NCBI GenBank assembly: GCA_025667525.1
Contig: CM046882.1
Location: 217,666,592-217,730,591, forward strand
Reading direction: 5' to 3'
Source: Glebionis coronaria
Lineage: Eukaryota > Streptophyta > Magnoliopsida > Asterales > Asteraceae
Length of the DNA stretch: 64,000 nucleotides
Shown here: in pieces, positions 46,236 to 56,951 of the stretch
Position numbering within the stretch: the stretch's first letter is position 1
Layout of the letters: each line of letters opens with the position of its first letter
Notes under the pieces: generated by a model
What the model was told of the DNA's origin: nothing
The model's input: only the letters and a program-made list of their open reading frames with translations
The model's database searches: none
Made by a program: the position numbers and the translations under genes

Positions 46236-47019
46236 TGAGTTGGTAAGCCATTCGAACAGCATCATCAATGGTCAGTGGTTTAGATGATGTCACATCCCCC
46301 CGGATGTTCCTGGTCAACCCTTTATTATATTGCTCAATTCGGATCTCTTCGGGTTCAACCAATCGAGGACATAGCAAGGCCAACTCATAGAATCGGTTCG
46401 TGTAACTATCAATGTCCACACCTTTCATTCTCAAATGAATCAACTCTTGTTCTAACCTAATGATCACACTACGAGGACAAAACTCCAAAGTCATCCACCT
46501 CTTAATTTCAGCCCAAGGAGTATCATTAGCAGTATCAAGACCCATGAAAGCAATTCTCCCGTTCCACCAAGTCAACGCACGACCTTTAAGAGTAGCCATA
46601 GCAAAAGTCACCTTATCTTCCTCCTTACACTTACTAATCCGAAACACCGACTCAATCTTCTCAATCCACTGGCTTAGTCCTACAGCACCTTCAGTTCCAT
46701 TAAAAGGTAGAGGTTCACACTTCATGAACGTCACATAAGTACAGCCACCAACTTCAGGTGCATTAACTCCAAGTCCTCCTACATTTCCTCCAGCATTAGC
46801 ATTCACATTATTAGCATTCACATTCACATTAGTACCGCCAATTCCACTACTGCCAGCTCCACTACCGCCAGCTCCACTACCGCCAACTCCACTACCGCCA
46901 GCTTCACTACTGCCAGCTTCATTTCTAGCATTTGCCATAAATTCAGTCATAGATGCGGTAACTTGCTCCGTAATAATCCTACGTACATCATCCTCGGTCA
47001 CAGCCTTCTTGGGCGGCAT
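46162..47019 (-). pseudogene. gag: Gypsy D gag capsid region (frameshift near its end)
   Basis: ATG at 47019 (MPPKKAVTEDDVRRII). A Gly/Ser-rich repeat (SGVGGSGAGGSGAGSSG) and Asn/Val repeats precede the retrotransposon gag domain (FNGTEGAVGLSQWIEKIES, VTFAMATLKGRALTWWNGR, EQELIHLRMKGVDIDSYTNRFYELALLCPRLV). A frameshift near 46235-46250 shifts the reading before the zinc knuckles, so the ORF ends early at 46162. The true frame continues to the knuckle region of pol. No intron-like GT-AG interval is needed to explain this gag, unlike T1. Confidence 0.88.
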
Positions 47020-47308
47020 AGTTCTATAATTTCACAATTTCAAAGTATTAAGCATTCACCCAACAAGGATTCATATAATATGGATTGAATTCATAATCAA
47101 GATACAAATAAGGCACAATATGAAATTCAAGACAAGATACATATTTCATTCGATTTGAAACAAAAGTATTGTCTTAGTTACATTCCATATCAAAGTTCTA
47201 GCACTATACACACTCAAAATTCGTGCCAAGTCTACTACTAACAAGTCGGTTCAGTCAAAGCTACAAAAGTAAAAAAGATACAAAGGTCACTACTAAATAC
47301 AGACTGGT

Positions 47309-48305
47309 CTACTGAGAACCGCCAGATGGTCCATCATCCATCGTCTTCTGTATCTTCGTCGGACGATCACTAGACACATCTTCAGCTGGGCGCTTACGGA
47401 TCACTCCTCTTTCAACCATGTCAGCATAAAATCTACTATTCCAACTCACATATATATTCAACTCCTTTTCAGCTTTCTCACGCATCGTACGGGCTACACT
47501 CAACTGAATCTCCATAGAATTCACCTTTTTCTTCATTTCAGCAAACTCCCCACTTTCCAACACCGATAACCTCCTAAAAGCCTCATTCAAACCACGCTCT
47601 ACATCAGTCAAATCCAAACTAAGCAATTCCCGCTCTTTCTCGCCAACCTTAGTCTTCGACTCCAAATAAGCAACATGAGTCTGAACAACACCTAATTCGA
47701 CCTTTGTCATACAACTCTTAACACGGGAAGCATCTAGATCACGTCTCAAGGCCCATTGTGCAAGACCATCAATTTGAGTAGCCTCTCGAGCACTAGATGA
47801 CTCTCCTATCTCACGTCTATGGGTAGCAATACCATCAGTACCATCAGGTGCATCGTCATCCTCATCCTCCTCTGATTTAGAATCAGATTCAGACGATTCA
47901 GACATTTCATCCCTAGGTAGCTCAACCTCAGAATCAGACAAATCAACTGGTGGGGGCAAAGGCTCGCCCTCTGGAACATCATAAGGATAAATAAGCTCGG
48001 CTTCCTCATCATCATCGACCAACATCTATACCTACATCCTCCTCGACATCCTCGTCGTCAATCTCATCATCTAAATTATCTAACCCAATCTCCTCATCAT
48101 TCTCAATATCAACATTCTCAATCTCATTCTCTACCAAGTCAACCTGAGGGGAAATCTGATCTCCTAGTCCTAACTCGGGCTCGGGATCCTCAAATGGTTC
48201 CTCCTCATCATCCATATCATAATCTACTAAGTCTAAATAAGGATCATCATCTACATTAGGTTCGGGAATAGCATGGTTTTCTAAAGGAATATTAGGGTCA
48301 GCCAT
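47309..48305 (-). pseudogene. Extra ORF upstream of gypsy D gag: acidic, coiled-coil protein
   Basis: Two overlapping open pieces (48012-48305 and 47309-48025) in different frames appear to be one ORF of about 330 codons with a one-base frameshift at about 48012-48025. The start is MADPNIPLENHAIPEP. The first ~180 residues are strongly acidic (Asp/Glu runs such as SESDSKSEEDEDDD). A long helical, coiled-coil-like part follows (VELGVVQTHVAYLES, LNEAFRRLSVLES, VNSMEIQLSVARTMREKAEKEL), and a basic end with KRPAED. It lies on the element sense strand between PBS and gag, 289 bp before the gag ATG. I know no function. It might be expressed from the genomic RNA before gag. Confidence 0.6.
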
Positions 48306-48578
48306 GACAATCTACATATATATATATATCTCGTATTAGGATAACATACTAGTTAAACAATTACATAATGAAACCACGATATATACATATATATAAATTA
48401 GATTATATATATCAAAATATATATCTTCTCAATAGGGCTTGTTGGTAACGTCGGAGATCTCTGGCACCGTTATAGTCAAAAGATTTTTCAAATATTTTCT
48501 CAAATGTTCATTGTCAAAAGATTTTGAAAAGTTTTGTTCAAAACCTTGGTTTTTAAAATCTTTTCTTATCTATAACGA
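48306..48578 (-). other. Gypsy D leader
   Basis: Between PBS and the extra ORF. It contains an AT dinucleotide tract (about 48315-48420) and no ORF of note. Confidence 0.6.
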
Positions 48579-48580
48579 GA

Positions 48581-48593
48581 GCTCTGGTACCAA
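48581..48593 (-). other. Gypsy D primer-binding site (variant)
   Basis: Reverse complement TTGGTACCAGAGC, two bases from the LTR at 48596. It differs from the usual TGGTATCAGAGC by T to C. Confidence 0.8.
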
Positions 48594-48595
48594 AC

Positions 48596-49666
48596 TGTAA
48601 CACTCTCAATTTTCGTATCGGTACAGCGGAAGGGTCTTTCAGAGTGTTACGGGATAGCACAATAACTCCAATCATAGACAACACATAAAAATGGTTGTTC
48701 AAGGTTCAACATACATTCATTCGATAAAAAGTTTTAAAGTGTACAACAGGTCCCAATTTATACAGGTCATTTAGTTTAAAAAACATAGATCGAATGAACA
48801 TTTTTAATATTATGTGGGCCATCAGAGTCGATCTCCATCCGGATTACCTTCAAGCACCTGAGATAAAAACATGCAAAAATCATATCAGCGAATGCCGAGT
48901 GAATTCATAGAGTTTAACAAAAACCGTTATATAAAACAATCATTTAAAATCAGAACACAAGTATAATATCGGAAGTAATTCCTCATATTGCTAGTGAGGC
49001 AATATATAAATCAAGCATACATCTTAAACCGTCCATGAGACCGTAGTCTCTATATTACCATGATAGGTAATATATTCATCGTTAATAGCGTCGTTATTAT
49101 GTATAGGATACATTTTTATTTGGATTAGGATTATTATTAGCCGCATGACATTGTTACCTTACTATGAAAACAGCGGGCCGTGAACCCGACAAACAATTTT
49201 CCCATCTAAGTTAGCGTGTCGTAACAAAAATCACGCTATGGAATCTTCTCATACATAAATTCGCTTACCAATCAATGTGGTACGACGGGGATCAACCGTC
49301 AAGGCGCGAACTGGGGTGATCGTCCCCAAATAGTACTATCAAATGCATAAGCGTCTACCAAATCCCGGTAGTTCACAATTCATGCTAATGGGACTTTAAG
49401 TGACATAACCTAACTACTAATAATCCTTTTAGTCTCGTTTATGGGGTCATAGCATCATTCGGGTCCATATCATTAAGCATACCATCGGGACTACTTGTGT
49501 TCTATTTTTATCAAAATCTAGCATGTTATCTCCCTCGCGGGTTTACAAATCATTTTATAAAACATTTAATAGAGTGTGAGGCTATGAACTCACGTTGATA
49601 ATGAAAGGCGGATTATCGGCTACGGGCGTGCTTCGGTCACGGAAACCTATATAAATAATAATCGGT
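48596..49666 (-). repeat. Gypsy D 5' LTR, truncated (1071 bp)
   Basis: Aligns with 39371-40441 without net indel, then the match stops abruptly at ATCGGT. The next base begins copia coding sequence in sense orientation, so this is a deletion junction rather than an LTR end. Confidence 0.92.
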
Positions 49667-50825
49667 TGAGCATCTCATCAATGAGGGTGTCCAATTTGTA
49701 GGAAATAACTATGATGGAAATTTCAATTACCCTAGTAGTTTATCAGCCTATAAACCAATTTGCAAATTTTTGAAAAACTGTGATTTGGCTGATGCTTTTA
49801 CTAAAACCCCCTCAGTCTTTTACCTTGAATATCTCAGGGAGTTCTAGTATACGGTTGTGGTTGTAACCCCCACTACCCAAGGGCCTAAAGGTTCTCAGGG
49901 GTCTGAGACCAAGTCACATAAGAATTATGTCATTGCGTTCACTATGAAAAATGAGAAGACGCCATTGATTTTAGAATTTAAAACTTTTTGTCAAACCAGT
50001 GGACTCGATTATAACAATGGAAAGTATGTTGCACATCCTGACATCGAGTCAGTTAAAAAAGGCTTAAAAGTAATCGGGGTTCCTGAGTTACTTGTGACTA
50101 AAACCCCATTGATAAAAACTGCTTTCCCCATGGCTTGAAGGATCCTGGTCACTTTTGTGATTCAGGTGATCGGTGGGAACTATTTATCTACTGAGCAAGT
50201 TAATTCAACTCAGTAGATGCTAATCTAAAGTCTTATTAATGGACTGAAGATTGACATAGGAGAGATCATTTATAATGATCTCGTAACCAGGCTCCTGAAG
50301 GAGTCTAGACAAAAGTAAGTTTCTTACCCAAGATTCATATCATGCGCCTTAGAACGGTTACTAGGTTCCCTTTACACTCAAGAAAAATTCAATGTTTTTT
50401 CTACTCCCATCCTGCGTTCCAAAAACTTTTCAAAGAACCCATCTAAAGTCAACCCCATTGAATTGACAGCTCATATTACTGAGGTGATCAGTCGTGAATC
50501 ATCTGTGTCTCCCATTCCCTTCTTACCAAAGAAGGGGAACAAGAAGCCTTAGACTATGCCAAAGATCAAACCAACAACGACACAAGGCCCTGAGGCTTCC
50601 AAGGCACGTCCCAAAAAGGCCAAGGCAAAAAGACCACCCTTGTTCAGACCAAGCTTCATCTACCCCAAGGGAAAGAGCTTTCGGGAGGCCCTGATACATC
50701 ACAATCAGCGTCGACGGGCCAACCTACTGGTCCTCTTAATGTAGAAGGAAACATACGACCTTCTCCTATGGGACTGCCTTCCACTCAGTCCGATGATGGC
50801 ATTCGAAAATCACAACCTTTGTGAT
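49667..50825 (+). pseudogene. Copia A 3' part: end of pol and post-pol ORF, degraded
   Basis: The first readable frame gives VEHLINEGVQF and LADAFTKTPSVFYLEYLREF (stop at 49846), close to the end of a copia polyprotein region. A post-pol ORF follows (FCQTSGLDYNNGKYVAHP, LIKTAFPMA then a stop at 50136, FVIQVIGGNYLSTEQVNS, VSYPRFISCALERLLGS, ELTAHITEV), and a Pro/Lys-rich part (PEASKARPKKAKAKRPP). Several stops and frame changes. The ORF ends abruptly after GLPSTQSDDGIRKSQPL near 50825, where unrelated AT-rich DNA starts. Assignment to the same copy as 12887-18709 rests on matching orientation, family style and the nesting logic. Confidence 0.75.
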
Positions 50826-53557
50826 TGTAGGTAAAATACGACCTTTTAGGAAAAAGGCGTAAAAGCGGTAAGTATTAAACAAATGATTTAGGAAAATCAA
50901 GTGTTAATGAACCAAATAAGTTTGTTTCCCAAGGAGGTTTATTGTGTGTGAATAATTCGTAATGATTTTGGATTAATATAGGAGAAAGAAAAGATGAAAA
51001 ATTAGAATGACGGATACGTTAAAATTACATTACGACGATAAAACGTAAAATCGTAAAATATGACAAAATAAAAATTAAATCTATAAATTCCCAAAAAATT
51101 ACCAAAAACAGCTTAAATGCAAATAAGGTTTAAAAATGATCAAAACTTTTCAAAACTTTTAATTAAATAAATATTAATTTTAAATGCTAATTAAAGCCCT
51201 AAAATCAAAATAATTAATAAAAAACCCAAATTAGGATTTTTCAAATTGTAAAACTCTAAAATGACTTAATAAAACTAAAAACTATATTTCTGAAATTTAA
51301 AACTAGTGAAAACTATTTTTAAATGATTAAAAACTATTAAAATAATAAAATAATTCTAAAAATTAAAAAAATGATGAGAAAAATAATCTAATTGCTTTAA
51401 AAATCCTAACTTAATGTATTTAACCTATGAAAAATGGAAAAGTTGCAAAAATACTATTTTTACCCTAAAAACAATTTTTAATAATAAAATAATAATAAAA
51501 TAATATTAAAAATCCCAAAATTATAAGAATTTCTAAAAACTTGCAAACTAGTTTATTGTAACCTAAATAAACAGAAAATGAAAGTAAAATTACCAAATTA
51601 CCCCTATTGGGGCCCCAAATGGGCAAAAAACAAAACGGTGCACCTTAATGGGCTTTTTAACCCAATAATCCAAAAATTAACAAAATAAGTTGAAAAGTTC
51701 CAGTCTGACTCAAAATTTAATTATAAACACAAAACTTTAAAGGCTCAAAAGCTGAATATGAGCTTATCACAGCTTAAATGACCAACAACTTATTCTTAAT
51801 GGGCTTTTTGGCCCATTAAGCTATAAGCTAATGCCATAAGCTCTAACTTGCCACACAACCTTTATTTAGGATGCTTAAGAGATCTGTAAAAAGAAATTTT
51901 TAAAAAGCTTAACCAATAAGCCAGAAATAAGCCAAATATTATTTCACTAAAAGACAGAATAGTCGACTTAGAGATTTAGACCACTTCAGAACTTGATTTA
52001 ACTTGCAAAAGTCTCTAAATAAGCTGAAAGAGTTGATAAGCTAAGCCAAATAAGCTGAAAGAGTTGATAAGCACTTATGAAAGTCCAATAAGTTGGTTTT
52101 CTAGTCAAACCCTAAAGTCAAAAGCCCAAAAGCCCCAGAATGAATAAATGGGTCAAATGAGGAAGACTGATTACCAAATCCAAGTCATTGCACATTTCAA
52201 TAAGCTGAAATGGCTTAATAATAAGATGGAACAAGTTTAACACTAGCAGTTGTAACAAGCAGTCGGAAAGGAGTTCCCACTACTGCTTAAACAGGTTACT
52301 TTATGCTTGATTTCAAGCCTTGTTAGTTGATAATTTTTGGAAACAAAGGCGCCCCAATAAGCTTTGGCTTAGTGTGAGTCAAGAAACACAAAAATAACAC
52401 AATTCCAAACACAATAAGGCACTCAACAAGTCAAATCAAAAAGTATGCAAACCATGAACAATTTCTACCAAACTTTAAAACCAGATAATGCAGAGTTAAA
52501 CAACCAATAAAACTACTAGCATGCCAAATTTCAGACCTCAAATAAATCAAATAAGCAAATCACACTCTCAGATATGTTTGACCTGAATTTTGTATACAAA
52601 AACTAGCAACCTACCTTTTTTAGTATACCTTTGTTTTAGGCTAAACCAATACCCTAAATACCTTAATAACCAGCAAATAGACACCTACAAACAACAATAA
52701 ACCAAGCTCAAAGGCCCTAAGGCCTGTGAACCAGTAAACACAAACAGTCCTTAATCCAACTTTTTGCACTCAAATTTGATTTTAAACCCTTATAACCAAC
52801 AAGATCTAGGTCATATGAAATCTAATATACCCTATGTAACAGATGTAAACCAAAATAAAAACACTCAACCCATCAAATCCACAAATCACACAACCATCAA
52901 ATAACTTGGCAGAAAAGTAAAAGGGATTTGAAAATCAAACCTCTAAGATGTAAAATCCACACCTTGGGATGTTTAGAGCTTATGTGGTAGCAAGAACAAC
53001 CACAAGCTTCCTTTGTACCTGCTAAGATCAACAAACACACAAGGATTCAAACTAAACAATCACTTATTTTTGAAAACAAGAATTTTATACCATAAAACCT
53101 TTCTCAAAAACTAAGACAAACAGATAAATGGAACTCAGAATTTAGCTAATCAAAAACCAACATTCATAAAAAGATAAAAGGAATTACAATTTGATTTTTA
53201 GAAAATACCTATATTTATAAAAAGGGATTACAAAGATTTTAGCTAAGAAATGGAACAAAGGCCTCACCACAGGTTGGGGGTCCTTTTTTAGAGTACAAGT
53301 GATGATAATAGAACATGAAATACATCAAAACCCTAGCTACAAAATCTCAGAATTTCCCTTGAGTGCATTGAGTTGTTGATATGTCCAAGTGCATCCAAGT
53401 CGTTCATTTTTGCTTTAGGACCAAGTAAGGAGTGTGGGCTGTTGATTTGGACACATGTCATTCCTTGGAGAGGAAGTTGGTCATTCATTGGCTGACGTCT
53501 TGAATGGTGGGGTCCATAGAGTGGAGTGGTGTGGGACTTCAAGTGTAGGAATACTTC
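50826..53557. other. F: unidentified AT-rich 2.7-kb segment
   Basis: No ORF with recognisable protein. It contains a very A-rich tract (51050-51560), GGGCCCCAAATGGGC and GGCTTTTTGGCCC words (51600-51830), and a short tandem duplication of AATAAGCTGAAAGAGTTGATAAGC-like sequence (about 52018-52072). It begins where the copia A post-pol ORF breaks off and ends where copia E's LTR begins. It could be part of a long LTR or another noncoding insertion; no matching second copy is in the window. Confidence 0.5.
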
Positions 53558-53587
53558 TGTTGGGAATAAAATATAGCCAGCCCACTT

Positions 53588-53695
53588 GAGCGCTGACAAG
53601 AGTAAAACAAGCGTTGATAGGAAGAAAACAAACGCTGACAGATCAAGCGTTGACAAGAAGAAGTCAAGCATTGATAGGATGAAGACAAGCACTGA
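53588..53695 (+). promoter_or_regulatory. Motif array in copia E U3
   Basis: Six copies of the family RCGYTGACAR, some decayed (GCGCTGACAAG, GCGTTGATAGG, ACGCTGACAG, GCGTTGACAAG, GCATTGATAGG, GCACTGATGG), about 130-240 bp upstream of the TATA box. Confidence 0.75.
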
Positions 53696-53828
53696 TGGAA
53701 AGATTTAGTCTACGCGTATATTGTTTCTAGTTTGTTTCTAGTAAAGATAAGTTCAACATTGTATTTTCTATAATTATCTTTACCTAGAATAGTTGATACG
53801 TAGACTCTTGTACAAGGCTTCTTATGTC

Positions 53829-53836
53829 TATAAAAG
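53829..53836 (+). promoter_or_regulatory. TATA box of copia E LTR
   Basis: TATAAAAG in the conserved context TCTATAAAAGAAGACC. Confidence 0.8.
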
Positions 53837-54075
53837 AAGACCTTTAGGTTAAGTTTCAATATAAGTTTTCATACGTTAAACACTTTCATTGTAAGCAAGT
53901 TTGTTATCATTAATCAAGTGAAAGTTTGTTTACATCTTTGTGTGTTCTTGTTTAAGTGTTAATTCCGCATAACACTTAGATTACTTTATACATATACAAA
54001 GGTTTCTCTACGTGTATAACTTGATCTAATCTCGTATACACAAAGCTAAATCGATCTAAGTTTGGGATCAACACG

Positions 54076-54088
54076 TGGTATCAGAGCT
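54076..54088 (+). other. Copia E primer-binding site
   Basis: TGGTATCAGAGCT, two bases after the LTR. Initiator methionine tRNA type. Confidence 0.92.
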
Positions 54089-54171
54089 TGTTGAGAAACT
54101 TTTGATCTTTAAGAACACAAGAACTCTAAAATCACCAAAACCCTAATTTTCACAAAAACCCTAAAAATATC

Positions 54172-56931
54172 ATGTCAAATCCAGAAGTAACCTCCTCCTC
54201 ATCTTTACCAAACATCAAGATTCCCATGCTTGATGCAACCAACTTTGAGCTGTGGAAATTCAACTTTGAGCAATATCTGGGAATCTATGACTATACTCTC
54301 TTGGAGATTATTGAATATGGAAACACATTCAATAAAGCTCAAAAGATTGCTGATGCCATTGCTACAAGATCAGCTGCTGCTGGATGTTTAGAAGCAGATA
54401 AGAAAGGAAAACATGATGATGGTAGAGCTGTGTCTGCTGAAGACATAGAAAAGAAAAGGGTTGATATGAAAACCCTAAACATTCTGAAACTCTCTTTGGG
54501 ACAAGAGAACCAACATAAATACAGAGGTTATGAGTCTGCAAAAGACCATTGGGCAGCGCTTAAAGTTGCATATGGTGGCAATGATGATACTAAGGAAAAG
54601 AAGAAGAAGCAACTCATGCATGAGTATGCTGTTTTCAAGGCTCAACCTAATGAGAAGCTTAGCAGTGTTAGAAGCAGACTGCTTGACATTACGAGCAAGT
54701 TGTCCTTCATGGGGAACAAGTTTGTGACATTGACACTATTTCCACTTTTCTTAAAAGCCTTGGTGATGCGTGGAAGATTGAGGCAAGATCTATACTTGCC
54801 AATAACACTAACAAAAGTTCTACTTTTGATGATATCTACAACAAACTGAGGCTGTTGGAGAATGAAACTCTTTTGGAGCATGGAAGTAAGTCTACCAACA
54901 GTAACATGGCCTTCTTCTCACATAGTGAAGGTCAATTTAATTAGAAGGACTCATACATGCATCCAGTTACTGGATCAAGATGTGTCAACGCTGGATCATG
55001 TCCTGTCAACGCCTCATACTCAGACGCTGAAACATACAAAAGTGACTCACCAAGAGTTAAGCCTACTGGTTTGGATCTGGATACTGTGTGTGCTTACATT
55101 GCTTCTTTGCCCAATGTTTCAGTGATTACATATGAGGACCTTGAACAAATAAGTTATGAGCACTTAGAAAAGATGGATATAAAGTGGAACATGGCTCTTG
55201 CATGTATAAGAGCAAACAGGTTGAATAGAAGGTTTAAGAAGAAGATGACCTTTAATGCAAAGGACACTGTTGGATTTGATAAATCCAAGGCTGAGTGCTA
55301 CAATTGTCATCGTATGGGGCACTTCATGAGGGAATGCAGATCTCCAAGAATATCTGATGCTGGCAAACCCTCAAGCCAAATCATTAAGGCTCAGGATCCT
55401 AAAGCAATGGTAGCAGTTCAAGAAATTGATGGTATTGGATGGGACTGGAGCTATTTGGCTAAGGATGGGGAAGAGGATAAAGCTTTGGTTGCGGAGATAG
55501 TAGAAGAAGAGCATGTTCAATATGCTCTCATGGCACACTCCTCCTCTTCATCAGATAATGAGGTATACGATGATGCTTTTTGTAGTAAGGGTTGTAGGTT
55601 AAATACTGAAAAAACTTAACAAAGAGGTTTTAAGATTGTTAAGTGATGTGAGTACTGAGAGATGCAAATTGTCTAACTATCAAATCGCTCTCACTTATAC
55701 TGAAAAGACAGTTTCTGAGTATAAGAAAATGGAATTTGACTTAAAAGATAAAATAAATATCTTAAAACATGAGTTAAATGCTAGTAATGATGTTAGGAAC
55801 ATCATGGAAAGGGTCAATGGTGAGTTACAGGCTAAGTTAGATGAGGCTATAAAGAATAAGGATAATGTTGACCTTAAAATTCAGAGATTTGATAAGGCCT
55901 CACAAACCCTAGGTGAATGTGTTAATAAACAGAGGGATCCTAAGGATATGACTGGGATTGGGATGAAAGACTATACTGTTGTTCCACCACCAGCTGGGGA
56001 CTTCTATGGTGTCCAAAGAAAGGACCTATCTTGGACTGGTTTACCAGAACTCCAAGAGGAGGAATTTATTCCTCCAGTAAGAGTCATTACCCCAGTTGAA
56101 GAGTATAGACAAAAGTTGACTTACCTGAATGAATGGAAGAAATCCAACCCTACCTTGTTTGTTAAGGGTGGCTTGTTGTGTGCAAATCCAAATGAGTCTA
56201 CCCCTATTAAGGTAACAAACCCAATCACTGTTAGAAAACCTAGAATTAAGTATGTAGAAATGTATAGGAATACTAGGTCACCTAAAAGCCAAGTTAGTAA
56301 TGATGGAACATGCTTCTTCTCTTCTAGACCTAGGGTTGTGTCTAGAAAAGCCTGTTACACTTGTGGTAGCTTTTCATATTTAGCATATAAGTGTGTCAAC
56401 GCTTCCAAGGTCAACGTTGTTAAAAATTCAAACGTTGTCAGACCCAAAACCTTTGTGCAGCAAAGTCTACAAGTTGTTAGACCAGCCCCATTCTTCACTA
56501 GAGGATCTAACACTCATGGACAAAGACCATTTCAAAAGACTAATACTTTGTCTAATAGGCAATGGGTTTTTGTAGCAAACCCTAGGTTCAACGCTGATAA
56601 GGGTAATCTCAGCGTTGACAAGACCAAATCCAACACTGACAGAAACGTTGCCAAACCTAAATATTTGCAACCACAAGGTAAGGGGTCTAAAGCTTCTTCA
56701 AGCTTGACATGGAGACCTAAGCAAGATCAAAACCCTAATTCTAATGGACTTTCTATGACATGCAACAGATTTAATTATATTTCAAAGGTCATTACAAAAC
56801 CAATTGGGGTTAACTAGGTATTTCATCCAAAGAGGGATGAACAAAGGGTTGTTATGAGAACTAAGTCTATTCTTGTTGAACAACCAGATGAATCCAAGTC
56901 TGCTAAGGCTTGGGTTCCCAAAGAAAACTAA
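54172..56931 (+). pseudogene. gag: Copia E gag, broken
   Basis: The ATG at 54172 opens a gag domain like that of C (NIKIPMLDATNFELWKF). A frameshift lies near 54715 and a stop at about 54943. The frame from 54957 holds the intact knuckle CYNCHRMGHFMREC (about 55296-55340), then a frameshift near 55619, the coiled coil, the knuckle CYTCGSFSYLAYKC (its His is Tyr here), motif-encoded repeats (56397-56650), a stop at 56815-56817 (Trp in C) and the RT-like tail to the TAA at 56929-56931. The terminal TAA is at the same place as in C, so it is the natural gag end. Confidence 0.88.
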
Positions 56932-56951
56932 CTTGTTTTCTTTCTGTGCAG

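Larger units (their letters stand above)
39371..49666 (-). mobile_element. Gypsy D: Tekay-like chromovirus, 5' LTR truncated
   Basis: Minus strand: 3' LTR 39371-42455 (3085 bp), pol, gag, an extra upstream ORF, PBS, 5' LTR from 48596 that stops matching after 49666 (1071 of ~3085 bp). The shared LTR part aligns at constant offset 9225 with about 17 differences (1.6%). It is inserted in the second LTR of gypsy B at 39370/39371. The right target duplication was lost with the deletion that fused it to copia A. Only one frameshift and two stops were seen in gag-pol. Confidence 0.92.
53558..54073 (+). repeat. Copia E 5' LTR (516 bp)
   Basis: TGTTGGGAATAAA to GGGATCAACA, matching the reverse complement of the copia C LTR. 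Motif array at 53588-53695; TATA at 53829-53836. Confidence 0.93.

Noticed and set aside
49857..50138. A free-standing host gene of 93 codons
   Set aside because: It is a segment of the copia post-pol ORF that continues in broken frames on both sides.
53333..53692. 119-codon minus-strand ORF crossing the copia E LTR start
   Set aside because: Crosses the F/E boundary; its LSTLD repeats are antisense translation of the motif array.
56911..56951. Programmed -1 frameshift as the cause of the C/E gag-pol frame change
   Set aside because: No slippery heptamer is in phase with gag before the stop; splicing or another mechanism fits at least as well, so frameshifting was not called.
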